64,000 nt of DNA from UBA10646 sp046296295 (GCA_046296295.1 JBKBLG010000001.1:124001-188000); one strand, 5' to 3'. Counted from the first letter of the stretch, positions 18,271 to 27,870 are shown. The notes: generated by a model from the sequence alone, not told the origin. Translations and numbers: made by a program.

Positions 18271-19590
18271 ATGGCACTCGTTGATTTGGTGATGCCCAAA
18301 ATGGGCGAAAGCATTATGGAAGCTACCATTTTAAAGTGGCACAAAAAGCCCGGAGATACCGTAAAGCAAGATGAAACAGTATTAGACATTGCCACTGATA
18401 AGGTTGATAGTGAAGTACCAAGCACAGCTGCCGGAACTATTACAGAAGTGCTTTTTAATGTGAACGATGTTGTACCCATTGGTACTGTAATTGCACGTAT
18501 TGAAACAGGGGGGGCAGCTACCGTTGCACCAACTGCAACTGCAGCTACTGCTACAGTACCAACGCCTGCACCTGAGGCAGAAGTGCCTTATATTCCTACA
18601 CCAACGGCACATGTACCAAGCCAAGGTGGTCGCTTTTACAGTCCGCTAGTGTTGAATATTGCTAATAGCGAAAGTATTAGCATGAGCGAACTTGAAACCA
18701 TTGCCGGCAGCGGCAATGAAGGCCGTGTTACGAAAAAAGATATTTTACAATATGTAGCCAATAAAAAAGCAGGTAAAGCAGCACCTCAATCTATTGCAGC
18801 TCCTGCACCAACGCCTGTTACAACAACCCCGGCAACAACAGCGGCTACGCCGGTGGTAGTAAGTACAAAAAGCTACGAAGGCAATGTTGAAATCATTGAA
18901 ATGGATCGCATGCGTAAATTAATTGCGAAGCACATGGTTGATAGCAAGCATACGAGTCCGCATGTAACCAGTTTTGCAGAAGCCGATGTAACCAACATGG
19001 TGTTATGGCGTGATAAAGTGAAAAAAGAATTCGAAAAACGTGAGGGTACCAAAATTACTTTCACGCCAATGTTCATCGATTGTATTACTCGTGTAATGAA
19101 GCGCTTCCCTATGATTAATGCTTCAGTAGATGGCGATAAAATAATTTTAAAGAAAGACTTTAACATTGGTATGGCTACGGCCCTACCATCGGGTAACCTT
19201 ATAGTACCTGTAATACGCAATGCCGACTACCTAAATTTGGTTGGCTTAAGCAAGCAGGTTAATTCATTAGCCAATAATGCACGTAACAACAAGCTAAAAC
19301 CCGACGATACTGCCAACGGTACATTCACACTTACCAATGTGGGTACGTTCGGAAGCTTAATGGGTACACCCATCATCAACCAACCGCAGGTGGCCATTTT
19401 AGCCGTTGGTGCTATCAAAAAACGCCCTGTAGTAATAGAAACATCGCATGGCGATACCATTGGCATACGCCACATGATGTATTTAAGCCTAAGCTACGAC
19501 CACCGCATTGTAGATGGTAGCATTGGCGCTAGCTTTTTAACCGAAGTAGCTAAAGAATTTGAAAACTGGGATTTAGAAAGAGAGTGGTAA
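18271..19590 (+). CDS. 2-oxoacid dehydrogenase E2 (dihydrolipoamide acyltransferase)
   Basis: A 439-residue E2 core subunit. The N-terminal lipoyl domain has the lipoylated lysine in DIATDKVDSEVPS. An Ala/Pro/Thr linker leads to a peripheral-subunit-binding domain (FYSPLVLNIA to GRVTKKDILQYV). A second linker precedes the catalytic acyltransferase domain, ending in LSYDHRIVDGSIG with the catalytic His and Asp. It transfers the acyl group to CoA in a pyruvate or branched-chain 2-oxoacid dehydrogenase complex. No E1 or E3 is adjacent; pdhA lies 24 kb away on the other strand. Which complex it serves is uncertain. Confidence 0.9.
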   Translation: MALVDLVMPKMGESIMEATILKWHKKPGDTVKQDETVLDIATDKVDSEVPSTAAGTITEVLFNVNDVVPIGTVIARIETGGAATVAPTATAATATVPTPAPEAEVPYIPTPTAHVPSQGGRFYSPLVLNIANSESISMSELETIAGSGNEGRVTKKDILQYVANKKAGKAAPQSIAAPAPTPVTTTPATTAATPVVVSTKSYEGNVEIIEMDRMRKLIAKHMVDSKHTSPHVTSFAEADVTNMVLWRDKVKKEFEKREGTKITFTPMFIDCITRVMKRFPMINASVDGDKIILKKDFNIGMATALPSGNLIVPVIRNADYLNLVGLSKQVNSLANNARNNKLKPDDTANGTFTLTNVGTFGSLMGTPIINQPQVAILAVGAIKKRPVVIETSHGDTIGIRHMMYLSLSYDHRIVDGSIGASFLTEVAKEFENWDLEREW

Positions 19591-19612
19591 AACAATTTAT
19601 ATTGCCCCTGCA

Positions 19613-20380
19613 ATGATGAAAGTACACATAACACATCGAACATATGTAACCAAAGCCATCATAACGATGGCTTTTTTATGCTGTACCTACCTTACGGTAA
19701 ATGCTCAAGCTATAGATAAGGGATATCCTCTAGGTGGTTGGTATATTTTGAGTTTAAAGGGTAACTTTGCAACGCGATGGTCGTTCTTTGCGGAAACACA
19801 GTTTCGTGCATGGAAGCCCAATAAAGCGTTCTTTTACCACGAGTACAAAGGTGGTATTACTTATGCCTTGAATAAAACTATTACTAGCTCCTTGGGTGTG
19901 GGGCATTATACAACTTACCCCATTGTTGGCGATGAAAGTTTCGCAAGCCCCGTTGCCACACAAGAACTACGTGTATGGCAGCAGTTTAACCTCAGTAACA
20001 GCTTAGACCGACTAAAGCTAGAGCACCGTTTCAGAATTGAACAACGATACTTCACAACGCAGTATCGTAACCGTTTCAGGTATCGTATCAATGCTACAGT
20101 TCCTATTAATAAAACTGATTTATTACCCAATACCTTTTTTGTAAGTGCTTACAACGAAGTTTTTTTAAACAATGAGCCATCGCACTTTGAACGTAACCGT
20201 TTGTATGTAGGTACCGGATACGAATTCAACGATCAGGTAACACTCATGATGGGCTGGCTCAATCAGTACGACTATACCATTAGAAGAGCACAATCGAAAC
20301 ATTTTATACAAGTGAACCTACTACTTTCCTTATCTAATTGGTCGAAAGATAGAGAACGCCACCCAGCGCCAGTCGATTAA
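19613..20380 (+). CDS. DUF2490 outer-membrane protein
   Basis: A 255-residue probable outer-membrane barrel of the DUF2490 family. After the signal peptide come GWYILSLKGNFATRWSFFAETQFR and repeated strand pairs such as LKLEHRFRIEQRYF and RFRYRINATVPIN, ending in a HFIQVNLLLSL strand. Function is unknown. Repeat copy 19689-19703 encodes YLTVNA exactly at the predicted signal-peptidase site (LTVNA|QA). It follows the E2 gene by 22 bases. Confidence 0.8.
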   Translation: MMKVHITHRTYVTKAIITMAFLCCTYLTVNAQAIDKGYPLGGWYILSLKGNFATRWSFFAETQFRAWKPNKAFFYHEYKGGITYALNKTITSSLGVGHYTTYPIVGDESFASPVATQELRVWQQFNLSNSLDRLKLEHRFRIEQRYFTTQYRNRFRYRINATVPINKTDLLPNTFFVSAYNEVFLNNEPSHFERNRLYVGTGYEFNDQVTLMMGWLNQYDYTIRRAQSKHFIQVNLLLSLSNWSKDRERHPAPVD

Positions 20381-20457
20381 CTTTTTTAAAAATTTTATTA
20401 CACATAAAATTGTACAATTTTGTCTGTTTTGTATCTTAACGCAAAAAGAGGTATAAG

Positions 20458-21168
20458 ATGCAACAGCTTAGTAATACTTGGTTCAGCGACGGCTTTATTG
20501 ATTATGAATTAAAGAAGTACACGCTACTAGCCTATTTACAGGCTATTCATAAGCATTTTGAAGCACAACGTTTGTACCCACAACTCAGCGATTTGATATT
20601 TCATTACAACAACCTCATTGCTTTTAAACAAAACAAACAGCATTTACAACAACAATTTCCTAAAAAACTCACGGGTATACAAATACAGCAACTAGAACTT
20701 TTATACGAACAAATCATAGCCGATGATAGCCTCATGGAAGAATTAGAAGCAATCATACAATTCGCATCTAAACACATGAAAAACGCCATTGAAAGTGGTA
20801 GCGAAATTTATGATTTCGTAGAGCGTAGTTTAAATATTCAAACTGTAGGTGTAGAACCATTACGTAAAGAAGAAGGTTATTTCTTATTAAGTGATGGCAC
20901 AAAGCAAACACATGCATATCAATACCGCCTCAGCATTTTTGAAAAGCACCACCAAGCCTATCGCAGTATACGAACCAACTTTGTTGGTACTTGGCAGCAT
21001 AGTATTTCTAATTCTTACACCAGCATTAAACACAACCTAATAAAACGCAATCAACAATTACCCAACCCGGCGGTTTATGCTGTTGAAACAATGCTGTGTT
21101 ATCCGATAGAAGAAACATTACTACCTGTGGCAAAACGTAGTTTAGTTCGCTTACTTTCATCAGCATAA
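20458..21168 (+). CDS. Conserved hypothetical protein
   Basis: A 236-residue soluble, helix-rich protein with no signal peptide or membrane segment. It is rich in Gln, Leu, Tyr and His. I recall similar uncharacterised proteins in Bacteroidetes but no named domain. Phrases such as GYFLLSDGTKQTHAYQYRLS and RSIRTNFVGTWQHS in the C-terminal half look like a small beta-sheet module. It is followed after 10 bases by a broken gene remnant, so it may once have headed a two-gene operon. Confidence 0.6.
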   Translation: MQQLSNTWFSDGFIDYELKKYTLLAYLQAIHKHFEAQRLYPQLSDLIFHYNNLIAFKQNKQHLQQQFPKKLTGIQIQQLELLYEQIIADDSLMEELEAIIQFASKHMKNAIESGSEIYDFVERSLNIQTVGVEPLRKEEGYFLLSDGTKQTHAYQYRLSIFEKHHQAYRSIRTNFVGTWQHSISNSYTSIKHNLIKRNQQLPNPAVYAVETMLCYPIEETLLPVAKRSLVRLLSSA

Positions 21169-21178
21169 ATACATTCAA

Positions 21179-21319
21179 ATGAAAATACTACAACCGCAGT
21201 ACCCCATAGGCTTATTTGAACCACTACCCTTAAGTACAGTGCAATTAGATGCATGGTTGCTAGATGTTAAATACTTTCACGTTCGCTTTGAATATTTGCG
21301 TAGGCTGGGAATTCATTGA
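21179..21319 (+). pseudogene. Remnant of a YfiT/DinB-like gene (N-terminus only)
   Basis: A 46-codon open frame starting 10 bases after the preceding gene. Its first 33 residues (YPIGLFEPLPLS, then QLDAWLLDVKYF) read like the N-terminus of YfiT-type DinB-superfamily putative metal hydrolases, normally about 170 residues (family knowledge). The similarity stops abruptly and a short unrelated tail leads to TGA. The following 160 bases show no coding continuation. The best reading is a gene truncated by a deletion or replacement event. Assignment rests on a short stretch and is tentative. Confidence 0.5.
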
Positions 21320-21487
21320 TTCTTCAGCCCGGTACAAATGCCCAATTGAAAAAATATTGTTGAAGTTAAGCACTAAAGCTGCACATTGAACGCAGAGCCT
21401 GAACCACTACTACTGCCTGCACTGCTGATGCTACATAGTTAAGCCCTGCGTTTGCAAATACTTTTGTTGTAGCCAATACTACTTTTA

Positions 21488-22093
21488 TTATCTATTAAAA
21501 TCAAATTCTTCACATCTATTTGATGGACAATAGTTAACGATAATAGGATAATCAAAATAACTATCTCTCTTGACGAAGTATAGCTTATTAACATTCAACA
21601 AGGTAGATTTTACAAGGAAGAGCGTTTTTGATTTTTGTTTAATAGATATATAATGTTGCACGTCATCATTCCCCATTAGTTTTATTTTTACTTTTTTAAT
21701 CTTTTCTTTTTTATCAGAAATTCTGTAAGTAATAAAACCTTCGTTAAAGTCATTTATTAAAAGTACACTATCAGATAATCGAAAAAATACATTGTAAAAA
21801 GGTTCTGATGGATAATAAGCAAAGTATTCTTTTTTGAATTTCCTAACCGTAATCCAATCACCCAAATAACTTGAACTTAAATTTTCTGTACTGGTAATAA
21901 TGGTTTTAGCAGCTCCATTTTGTTTCAAATCAGATAATAAAAATTTGAAAACAAGATCATGATATTTAGAATGAGGTGTGTCTATAAAAACAACATGATT
22001 ATATTTTTTATTTATATATAATGTATCTTTTGTAAATTGTGCGTTTATTTTTGTACTTATTAAGAGTAATAAAAAAAATTTTATAAGTTTCAT
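21488..22093 (-). CDS. Orphan secreted protein, AT-rich
   Basis: A 201-residue protein with a clear signal peptide (LIKFFLLLLISTKINAQ). The mature part is rich in Lys, Phe, Tyr, Ile and Asn, and I recognise no domain. Two cysteines near the C-terminus (YCPSNRC) could form a disulfide. Base composition and Lys/Ile/Asn codon use are visibly more AT-rich than neighbours, and no dispersed-repeat copy lies within it. Together with the adjacent truncated gene this suggests recent acquisition by transfer (inference). Confidence 0.6.
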   Translation of the reverse strand: MKLIKFFLLLLISTKINAQFTKDTLYINKKYNHVVFIDTPHSKYHDLVFKFLLSDLKQNGAAKTIITSTENLSSSYLGDWITVRKFKKEYFAYYPSEPFYNVFFRLSDSVLLINDFNEGFITYRISDKKEKIKKVKIKLMGNDDVQHYISIKQKSKTLFLVKSTLLNVNKLYFVKRDSYFDYPIIVNYCPSNRCEEFDFNR

Positions 22094-22242
22094 AATCGCA
22101 ATTATTTTATATAAAATAGCCCGATGTATGTTGGAACTCAGATGGCACTATTAGGAAAATAAACATGTAGCCACCATTCCCATCCATGTATCGTTAACAT
22201 TGTTGATTTGTATGCATCAACATTTGAATGGTTTTTTGCAAC

Positions 22243-22257
22243 ACCTTACGGTAAATG
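22243..22257 (+). repeat. Dispersed repeat copy, intergenic
   Basis: A perfect ACCTTACGGTAAATG in the gene-free region beside the orphan gene. Confidence 0.92.
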
Positions 22258-22409
22258 ATTGGTTCGAAAAAAAGTGTATCATCCTGAACAACAAAAGTAT
22301 ATTAAGTTTTGAAATATACCCTGTAGTTATGATTGCATGGCAGGCATCATAACGCTTATGTGAACGAATTGAAAGAAAGTATGGGTTGGTAGAAAGTTGC
22401 CTTTAATAA

Positions 22410-22441
22410 AAAACGCACATCTACATTTCGATGTGCGTTTT
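22410..22441. terminator. Bidirectional terminator
   Basis: A 12-bp stem AAAACGCACATC / GATGTGCGTTTT with an eight-base loop, downstream of the leftward DUF3347 gene that ends at 22473. Confidence 0.88.
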
Positions 22442-22456
22442 CATTTACCGTAAGGT
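22442..22456 (-). repeat. Dispersed repeat copy, intergenic
   Basis: A perfect consensus copy wedged between the terminator stem and the DUF3347 stop codon. Confidence 0.92.
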
Positions 22457-22472
22457 ATACTTTATTTCTTGA

Positions 22473-23075
22473 TTATTTAGCTCGAAAATCAATGCTATCG
22501 GCAACATTACCGCAGTTAAGCATGGTTGCTTTATAACGCGGATGTAACGTACCCAAATAAGGATTCACCACATCGGCAGTTTTGCTGATCCAAAAAGCCT
22601 CTTCTTCGTCGTTAAAGGCCATCGGACAGTTCATGTGATACACCACAGCTTTATCGTATCGAACGGTACGGATGAGGTTGTATAAATTTTCGCTAAGCGT
22701 ATAAAAAGAACGACGCTTATTTTCTAAGCCACTTTCTGCTACAATTGCTTTCGCCTCGGCAGCTACTGTTGATCCTAAACTTTTTGCGGTATTCACAATC
22801 ATAGAATCGGCTTTCAGTTCTGCGTAAGCAATACCATCGGCGGCTTGTACAAGTGCTGCAGCTTGGGTATTGGCTTTGGTGCTATCCCAATTCACTAAGG
22901 CTTCGCTAAGACTGTAATAACTGGTGAGTAAGGTTTCAAATTGTTGGTTGAAAGCATCGCTGTTGGCGCTTTGTGCTAAAGGTGCATCGTTAGCAGCAGG
23001 TTGCTTTTGTTCATCGCTACTACCACAACTCCAAAGTGTAGTGGCTATCAAAGCAATCGAAAGAAGTTTTTTCAT
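22473..23075 (-). CDS. DUF3347 lipoprotein
   Basis: A 200-residue lipoprotein with lipobox LWSC followed by GSSDEQK. The C-terminal half has the DUF3347 motif YHMNCPMAFNDEEEAFWIS and ends with MLNCGNVADSI. That domain (Cys, Met, His) is often linked to copper or other heavy-metal handling in Bacteroidetes, for example fused to CusB-type adaptors. Here it stands alone with no visible metal-efflux genes, so a metal role is inference. It has its own terminator on the left side. Confidence 0.85.
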   Translation of the reverse strand: MKKLLSIALIATTLWSCGSSDEQKQPAANDAPLAQSANSDAFNQQFETLLTSYYSLSEALVNWDSTKANTQAAALVQAADGIAYAELKADSMIVNTAKSLGSTVAAEAKAIVAESGLENKRRSFYTLSENLYNLIRTVRYDKAVVYHMNCPMAFNDEEEAFWISKTADVVNPYLGTLHPRYKATMLNCGNVADSIDFRAK

Positions 23076-23144
23076 GCGTTATTGTGTTTGCACAAAGGTA
23101 TAAAGATTGACTGTTTTCAAAAATAGTATGTGAATCAAATGAAA

Positions 23145-23170
23145 ATGGGTAGCCCGTATAGGCTACCCAT
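23145..23170 (-). terminator. Terminator of the surface-protein operon
   Basis: A 10-bp perfect stem ATGGGTAGCC / GGCTACCCAT with a six-base loop, 26 bases past the last stop of the operon at 23196. Confidence 0.85.
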
Positions 23171-23195
23171 TAGCAATACAATTGAAACGCTCTGA

Positions 23196-24341
23196 TTACA
23201 TTCTTGTAAATGGCAAGCGAATGATACCATCATCGGTATTTACATGTAGCATATAGTTGCCAGCAGCTAAGGCTGGTAGCTGAATTTGCTTTTGCGTAGT
23301 ACCAGTACCCCACTGCACATCAACCGTTTTAACGGCCTGTCCGTTCATGTTGTACACTGTAGCCACAGCCTTACCATTATTGGTAGCATTGATACGCAAC
23401 TGTAACAAAGTGCTAGCACCAATATTATCTAACAAACTAAACATGGCTGTTTTATCGCTGATGCGGATTTGCTTTACAGGACTAAAACTTACAGTACCAT
23501 CTTTATCTACCTGCTTAATACGATAGTACAAAACAGGCGCTGCATACTTTTCGATGTTGTTGTGGATGAAACTGTATTTCGTATTTGTGCTGTTAGCAAC
23601 GGCACCAATGGTTTCAAAGTTGTTGCTGTTAGTGCTTACTTGTACTTCAAAACGATCGTTATTGCTATTGTTGGCAACAGACCAATCGAGTTGTGCTTGA
23701 TTCCCTTTTTTAACAGCAGTAAAATCTAACCAAGTAACAGGTAGAATAATGCCACTTACAGTTGCTGTAGAAGTTGTTGTACCACTGTTAACACCATTTT
23801 CATCATAGCTGAATTGGTTGTTCACTGTAGTGCCAGTTCTTGTATAGTAAAGATTGTTACCTACAGAACGTGTGGTACCTGTACATAAGAACAGTGATAA
23901 ACCGTTAGAGGCGCCTAAGCCACCATCGGGCAAGGTTACTAGCGATACGTTATTTGCCGTAAGGGGACCACCAGTAAATGCAACTTCTAACACTTCTAAT
24001 TCTGTGTTAGCAACAATGTTAGGTTGTAACGGTGATGCAGCGGTTACAATTTGATAATTGTAATAACCACCTTCAGTAGCTTCTGTTACTCCCCAAGTAA
24101 CACCTGCAAATGTGGTAGAAACAACCGTCATGGTTGGCTTTGGCGTTACCGAAGTTGGAATACCAATATTGAACTGTAAAGTTGAAATTACAGCAGGTGT
24201 TTGTGTGGCAGCACCTCTAATATAAATTTTTACACGGTTAGGTGCAGAACCTGCTCCCAAGCTTGCCTGCATTAAAGGCTGTGCTTGTAAGCTAAAACAT
24301 GCCACGAAAAAGAACAAGATAAATGTAGCAATTGACCTCAT
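23196..24341 (-). CDS. T9SS-sorted secreted protein with possible cohesin-like N-domain
   Basis: A 381-residue secreted protein, last gene of a six-gene operon. It has a signal peptide (CFSLQAQ), then an N-terminal beta-rich domain (about 22-200; MQASLGAG to SVGNNLYYT) that may be a divergent cohesin-like sandwich. The phrase LPVTWLDFTAVKKGNQAQLDW opens a fibronectin-like module. The C-terminus (QAVKTVDVQWG, LPALAAGNYMLHVNTDDGIIRLPFTR) is a typical type A T9SS sorting domain. Export across the outer membrane is expected. Repeat copy 23951-23965 encodes PLTAN. Confidence 0.75.
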   Translation of the reverse strand: MRSIATFILFFFVACFSLQAQPLMQASLGAGSAPNRVKIYIRGAATQTPAVISTLQFNIGIPTSVTPKPTMTVVSTTFAGVTWGVTEATEGGYYNYQIVTAASPLQPNIVANTELEVLEVAFTGGPLTANNVSLVTLPDGGLGASNGLSLFLCTGTTRSVGNNLYYTRTGTTVNNQFSYDENGVNSGTTTSTATVSGIILPVTWLDFTAVKKGNQAQLDWSVANNSNNDRFEVQVSTNSNNFETIGAVANSTNTKYSFIHNNIEKYAAPVLYYRIKQVDKDGTVSFSPVKQIRISDKTAMFSLLDNIGASTLLQLRINATNNGKAVATVYNMNGQAVKTVDVQWGTGTTQKQIQLPALAAGNYMLHVNTDDGIIRLPFTRM

Positions 24342-24366
24342 GTTTGTTGATTTTTATGATAATTGA

Positions 24367-25980
24367 TTAATTGGGAATGGCTTGTGTACGAATTGTGGTA
24401 GCAATATTGCTTAACACCGTAATGAGTAAGAAATCTTTATCGTTCTGTAAGCCGGCGTAACGAACGTTGCGGTTCATATTAACATCGGCCTGATGATACA
24501 CGTTTGATAATAACTGTGTAGGTGTATTGTTTAAAGTGGTTACTAGAATAAAATCTTTATCGTTCTGTAAGCCTGAATAACGCACATTACCATTAGAGTT
24601 GGCATTACCTGCCCACATTAAATTAACCGTGGTAAGTGTTGGATGTGTTCCCGTGGTGTAGGCTGCTGCTGTTCCAAACAATTGAGCATCACTAGCTTGT
24701 ACAAAATTGAATACGTTATCGGGATCAGGTGTATTCAGGTTGAGCGTTTTTGTATACGTTGTAGCATCGGCACCCATACCAAGGTGATTACGATGACGCA
24801 CAGTTAGTATGTAGCTACCAGCATCTATGTTCTTAAACAATACAGGACTTACACCATCAATATCTACAATATCACCATCTTTTTGTAACAATGCACTACG
24901 TGTTTGTTGTAACTGATTGCTACTATTGCGCAACTCTAAAAATACCCAGTCTACAATGTTGTTATCATCGTTGGTTTGGGTGCTAAATACAGCACTTGCA
25001 GCTGTTTCGGCATCGCTGTTATTATTGTGTACAAAAGCGGTATTGTACGGAGCTACACGATAAGGATCTGCAAGCGGTATTAGATTGCTTGGCGTGCGAA
25101 GGTTATCATTCATTTTGCCAGTAGTTGCATTGTATGCTCCTTGTAAGAAAGCTCTGCCACTCGCTAAAACAAACTTATTCATAGCATACAACTGCTGACC
25201 AGCAGCTACGTTATTAAAACTTACCGTGTTATTGGTAGTATTGATAGTACCACTGTTTAACGCCCAGCTTGTACCAGTTCTCACAACAGGCGTTAATGCT
25301 GCTTCTGTGCCTGTTAAGCCTGTTGCTGCTTCATTGTAAGTAGCAGTTGCAGTAATCGTACCACCTGTAATTGCATTGGTAGCAGGCAGCCAGTAAGCAT
25401 TCAAATAATCGCTAATGCGAACATGCCTATTCGGATGTGCATTACCTACCAAGCGTGTTCCAACATACGCACCTACTCCAGTAGTTGCACCACTTACTGT
25501 TACACTCAAAGGCATCAATTCACCATTAACACCTACAGGCAACGTAAAGGTGCCATTACCATTCACTAAACGGCGTAACTCACCGAGCCCATTGGTTTCA
25601 ATAAACTTACCAGCACCAGTGCCAGTTACGTTAGCATTTGCCGTAAGGGATAAATGATAATCGTTCAATTGAATACGACCTTGCGAAAACAGTAAGCTAT
25701 TACCTACCACACAATTGCTTGCCAAAAAAGCAGGCACAGTACTATTCACCTCGAGGTTCGGAATGGAAAAACCATTCATATCAATCGCTTGTGGTGCATC
25801 GCCAATAAGCACCACTTTACCAGCACCACTAATGTTAGCGCTCGACTGAATACCGCCTTGCACTTGTATTGTAGCATTGGCCTCTATGGTAAGCGTACCA
25901 CCTTGGATAACAAGTTGTGCCCTTACGGTAAATGACGTAGCCGCCAATAATAAACCAGTGAATAAAATATGTGGCTTCAT
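24367..25980 (-). CDS. Secreted protein with C-terminal dockerin-like repeats
   Basis: A 537-residue secreted protein. The N-terminal region (GTLTIEANATIQVQGGIQS) looks like a short beta-solenoid, followed by further beta-rich domains. The last 110 residues contain two near-identical loops, NSNGNVRYSGLQNDKDFILV and NMNRNVRYAGLQNDKDFLLI. These resemble the Asp/Asn-rich calcium loops of dockerin-type repeats seen in other Bacteroidetes secreted proteins. It lies between a triple-cohesin-like protein and a T9SS protein in one operon. No T9SS tail is visible. Repeats: 25635-25649 (SLTANA) and 25920-25934 (signal peptide, FTVRA). Confidence 0.7.
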   Translation of the reverse strand: MKPHILFTGLLLAATSFTVRAQLVIQGGTLTIEANATIQVQGGIQSSANISGAGKVVLIGDAPQAIDMNGFSIPNLEVNSTVPAFLASNCVVGNSLLFSQGRIQLNDYHLSLTANANVTGTGAGKFIETNGLGELRRLVNGNGTFTLPVGVNGELMPLSVTVSGATTGVGAYVGTRLVGNAHPNRHVRISDYLNAYWLPATNAITGGTITATATYNEAATGLTGTEAALTPVVRTGTSWALNSGTINTTNNTVSFNNVAAGQQLYAMNKFVLASGRAFLQGAYNATTGKMNDNLRTPSNLIPLADPYRVAPYNTAFVHNNNSDAETAASAVFSTQTNDDNNIVDWVFLELRNSSNQLQQTRSALLQKDGDIVDIDGVSPVLFKNIDAGSYILTVRHRNHLGMGADATTYTKTLNLNTPDPDNVFNFVQASDAQLFGTAAAYTTGTHPTLTTVNLMWAGNANSNGNVRYSGLQNDKDFILVTTLNNTPTQLLSNVYHQADVNMNRNVRYAGLQNDKDFLLITVLSNIATTIRTQAIPN

Positions 25981-25989
25981 AATGTTGAT

Positions 25990-27813
25990 TTATGGTTGTC
26001 CGAGTACAGTAACTAACATGCCAGGAAGCACCGTTAGATTTATACCAGGAAGTATCAATATTTTTTTAACAGTAACATTGGTATTAATAACAGGGTTATT
26101 ACCACCTCGTGGAGAGAGTACCACCTCTGTATTTCTATCGGGCACTACACCACAACTCCAGTTAGTGGGCACTTCCCATGCTGTGCTTGTACCGCCAATC
26201 CAATAATTGGTAAATACAATTTCGTAAGGTGTACTGTAGTTACCATTAACTAAGCAACGATATACATGGCCGCCTGACGTAGATGGTACATTTAATAACG
26301 TAAGTGTAGGTGTATTTACGCCAGTAAAAGCAGTACCATTGGTGATATTCACAAAACCTGTTCCCGTATCGCGTTGCCATTGATAAGTAGCACCTTGAAT
26401 ATCAGATGTAATGGTAGTGGTTCCATTCAAACACATCGGTGCTGAAAAAGTAACGATACCACTATTGTACACCACGTTCGGAACAACATCGCCGCTTGCA
26501 TTACTTACGACCAAACTTGTTGGATTATTGTTGAAAGACACAAAGGATAATCCGCTTGAAGCTGGTGTAACCCTGAAGTTCAAAACGAATACAGTTTGGT
26601 TGTTGGCAATGGTTTGCGCAGCAAGGTTGTCGTCGGTCCATAAATAACTTACAATGCCAGTGGTACCATTCACCGAACTATTAAACAATGTATTGCTAAT
26701 GGTACTATGCACTTGTGTTACATTGATGAGTTGCATTTTAGTATTATCCCACTGTATGCTCCCCTGCATGGCAAGTAGTTGTGAAAAATTATTCACTTTT
26801 ACCGTAAGGGCTACTGTAGAATCACTCACATGCGAACGAGAGGCAATTGTAAACGTTGGCGGCAATGTACCACCTTGTAAAGCGATTGTGCCGTTTTGCG
26901 TAGTGATATTGCTTGCAGCTGTACCTTGTGCAGTGGTTAATAATAACGTTGTAGGCTCGTTGCTAAATGCCAGCGTTGCGTTGCCTGTAGCACCATTCAC
27001 CACACTAAGCACCAAGTTGAACAAAACGGAATTATCAGTAATATTTTGCGGTTGCAAAGTATCGTTCAGCCATAAGAAACTAACGCCTCCTGTTGTACTA
27101 GAAGTACTGTTGTATCGCTGAAAATCTAGGCCTTGTAATGTTGGATGAATGTTATTTAAACCAGCAAAACGCACTTTTGTAGTATCCCAGTTAATGCTTC
27201 CTTGAAAACCAATGTACTGTGAAAAATTGCGTGTTGTAACTGGCACTATTACAGTAGCCTGATTGTTCTGTGCTATAGCACCAATGATAAGTTGCGGAGC
27301 TGCTGGCAAACCAACAAAACCAACATACCCATTGGTGTAGGTAACATTACTGATGGGACTTGCATTAGCACCTGCTACTAGTAACTGTGTTGGAATGCTA
27401 CCGAAACTAATATTAGTATTACCAAAAGCACCACTCACCACATTGAAGTTAATGGTGAATAACACCGTATTATTAGGTAATGATTGTGCGTTAAGATTGT
27501 TATCTACCCAAACATAGCTAAGTCGCCCATCGCCACCAGCGGTGCTTGCATTCACTTGTAAGCCAGCAAGTTGCGAAGCGGCATTGGTAATACTGCTAAA
27601 ATTTAGTTTACTGTTATCCCAACTGATTGTTCCTTGGATGGCAACAATTTGGTTAAAATTTTGCACAGTTACAGGAATAGCAACAGTAGCAGCATTCAAA
27701 TTATCGGCAGTACCAATGATGAATCTTGGAGTTTGCGCCTTACCCATAAAACTACATGCTAACAGCAACAGTAATAGTTGCAGTTTTGGTAGCATATGTT
27801 TTTTGAAGTGCAT
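25990..27813 (-). CDS. Secreted protein with three cohesin-like domains
   Basis: A 607-residue secreted protein. Three tandem domains of about 140 residues (roughly 27-160, 172-305, 320-450) share the cohesin pattern: TVAIPVTVQNFNQIVAIQGTI, SWDNSKLNF, GRLSYVWVDNNLNAQSL and NNTVLFTINFNV, and each repeats in the same order. An Ig-like domain (ATYQWQRDTGTGF) and a C-terminal WIGGTSTAWEVPTNWSCGVVP domain follow, the latter common in Bacteroidetes surface proteins. Cohesins bind dockerins; dockerin-like loops occur in both neighbouring genes. Repeat 26806-26820 encodes ALTVKV at the first strand of the third domain. Confidence 0.78.
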   Translation of the reverse strand: MHFKKHMLPKLQLLLLLLACSFMGKAQTPRFIIGTADNLNAATVAIPVTVQNFNQIVAIQGTISWDNSKLNFSSITNAASQLAGLQVNASTAGGDGRLSYVWVDNNLNAQSLPNNTVLFTINFNVVSGAFGNTNISFGSIPTQLLVAGANASPISNVTYTNGYVGFVGLPAAPQLIIGAIAQNNQATVIVPVTTRNFSQYIGFQGSINWDTTKVRFAGLNNIHPTLQGLDFQRYNSTSSTTGGVSFLWLNDTLQPQNITDNSVLFNLVLSVVNGATGNATLAFSNEPTTLLLTTAQGTAASNITTQNGTIALQGGTLPPTFTIASRSHVSDSTVALTVKVNNFSQLLAMQGSIQWDNTKMQLINVTQVHSTISNTLFNSSVNGTTGIVSYLWTDDNLAAQTIANNQTVFVLNFRVTPASSGLSFVSFNNNPTSLVVSNASGDVVPNVVYNSGIVTFSAPMCLNGTTTITSDIQGATYQWQRDTGTGFVNITNGTAFTGVNTPTLTLLNVPSTSGGHVYRCLVNGNYSTPYEIVFTNYWIGGTSTAWEVPTNWSCGVVPDRNTEVVLSPRGGNNPVINTNVTVKKILILPGINLTVLPGMLVTVLGQP

Positions 27814-27834
27814 GTTCTATTATTTGTTGTATAG

Positions 27835-27862
27835 ATGAGGCACAGTGATACACTGTGCCTCA
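27835..27862 (-). terminator. Intra-operon hairpin
   Basis: An 11-bp perfect stem TGAGGCACAGT / ACTGTGCCTCA with a five-base loop, between two operon genes. No long T-run is present, so it may attenuate transcription or protect an mRNA end rather than terminate fully. Confidence 0.65.
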
Positions 27863-27870
27863 CTTGAAAA

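Larger units (their letters stand above)
22094..22472. other. 379-base region without a gene
   Basis: No credible reading frame is seen. It holds two dispersed repeats (22243-22257 and 22442-22456) and a strong terminator (22410-22441). The rest is AT-rich and may be debris of the rearrangement that broke the YfiT-like gene. Confidence 0.6.
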
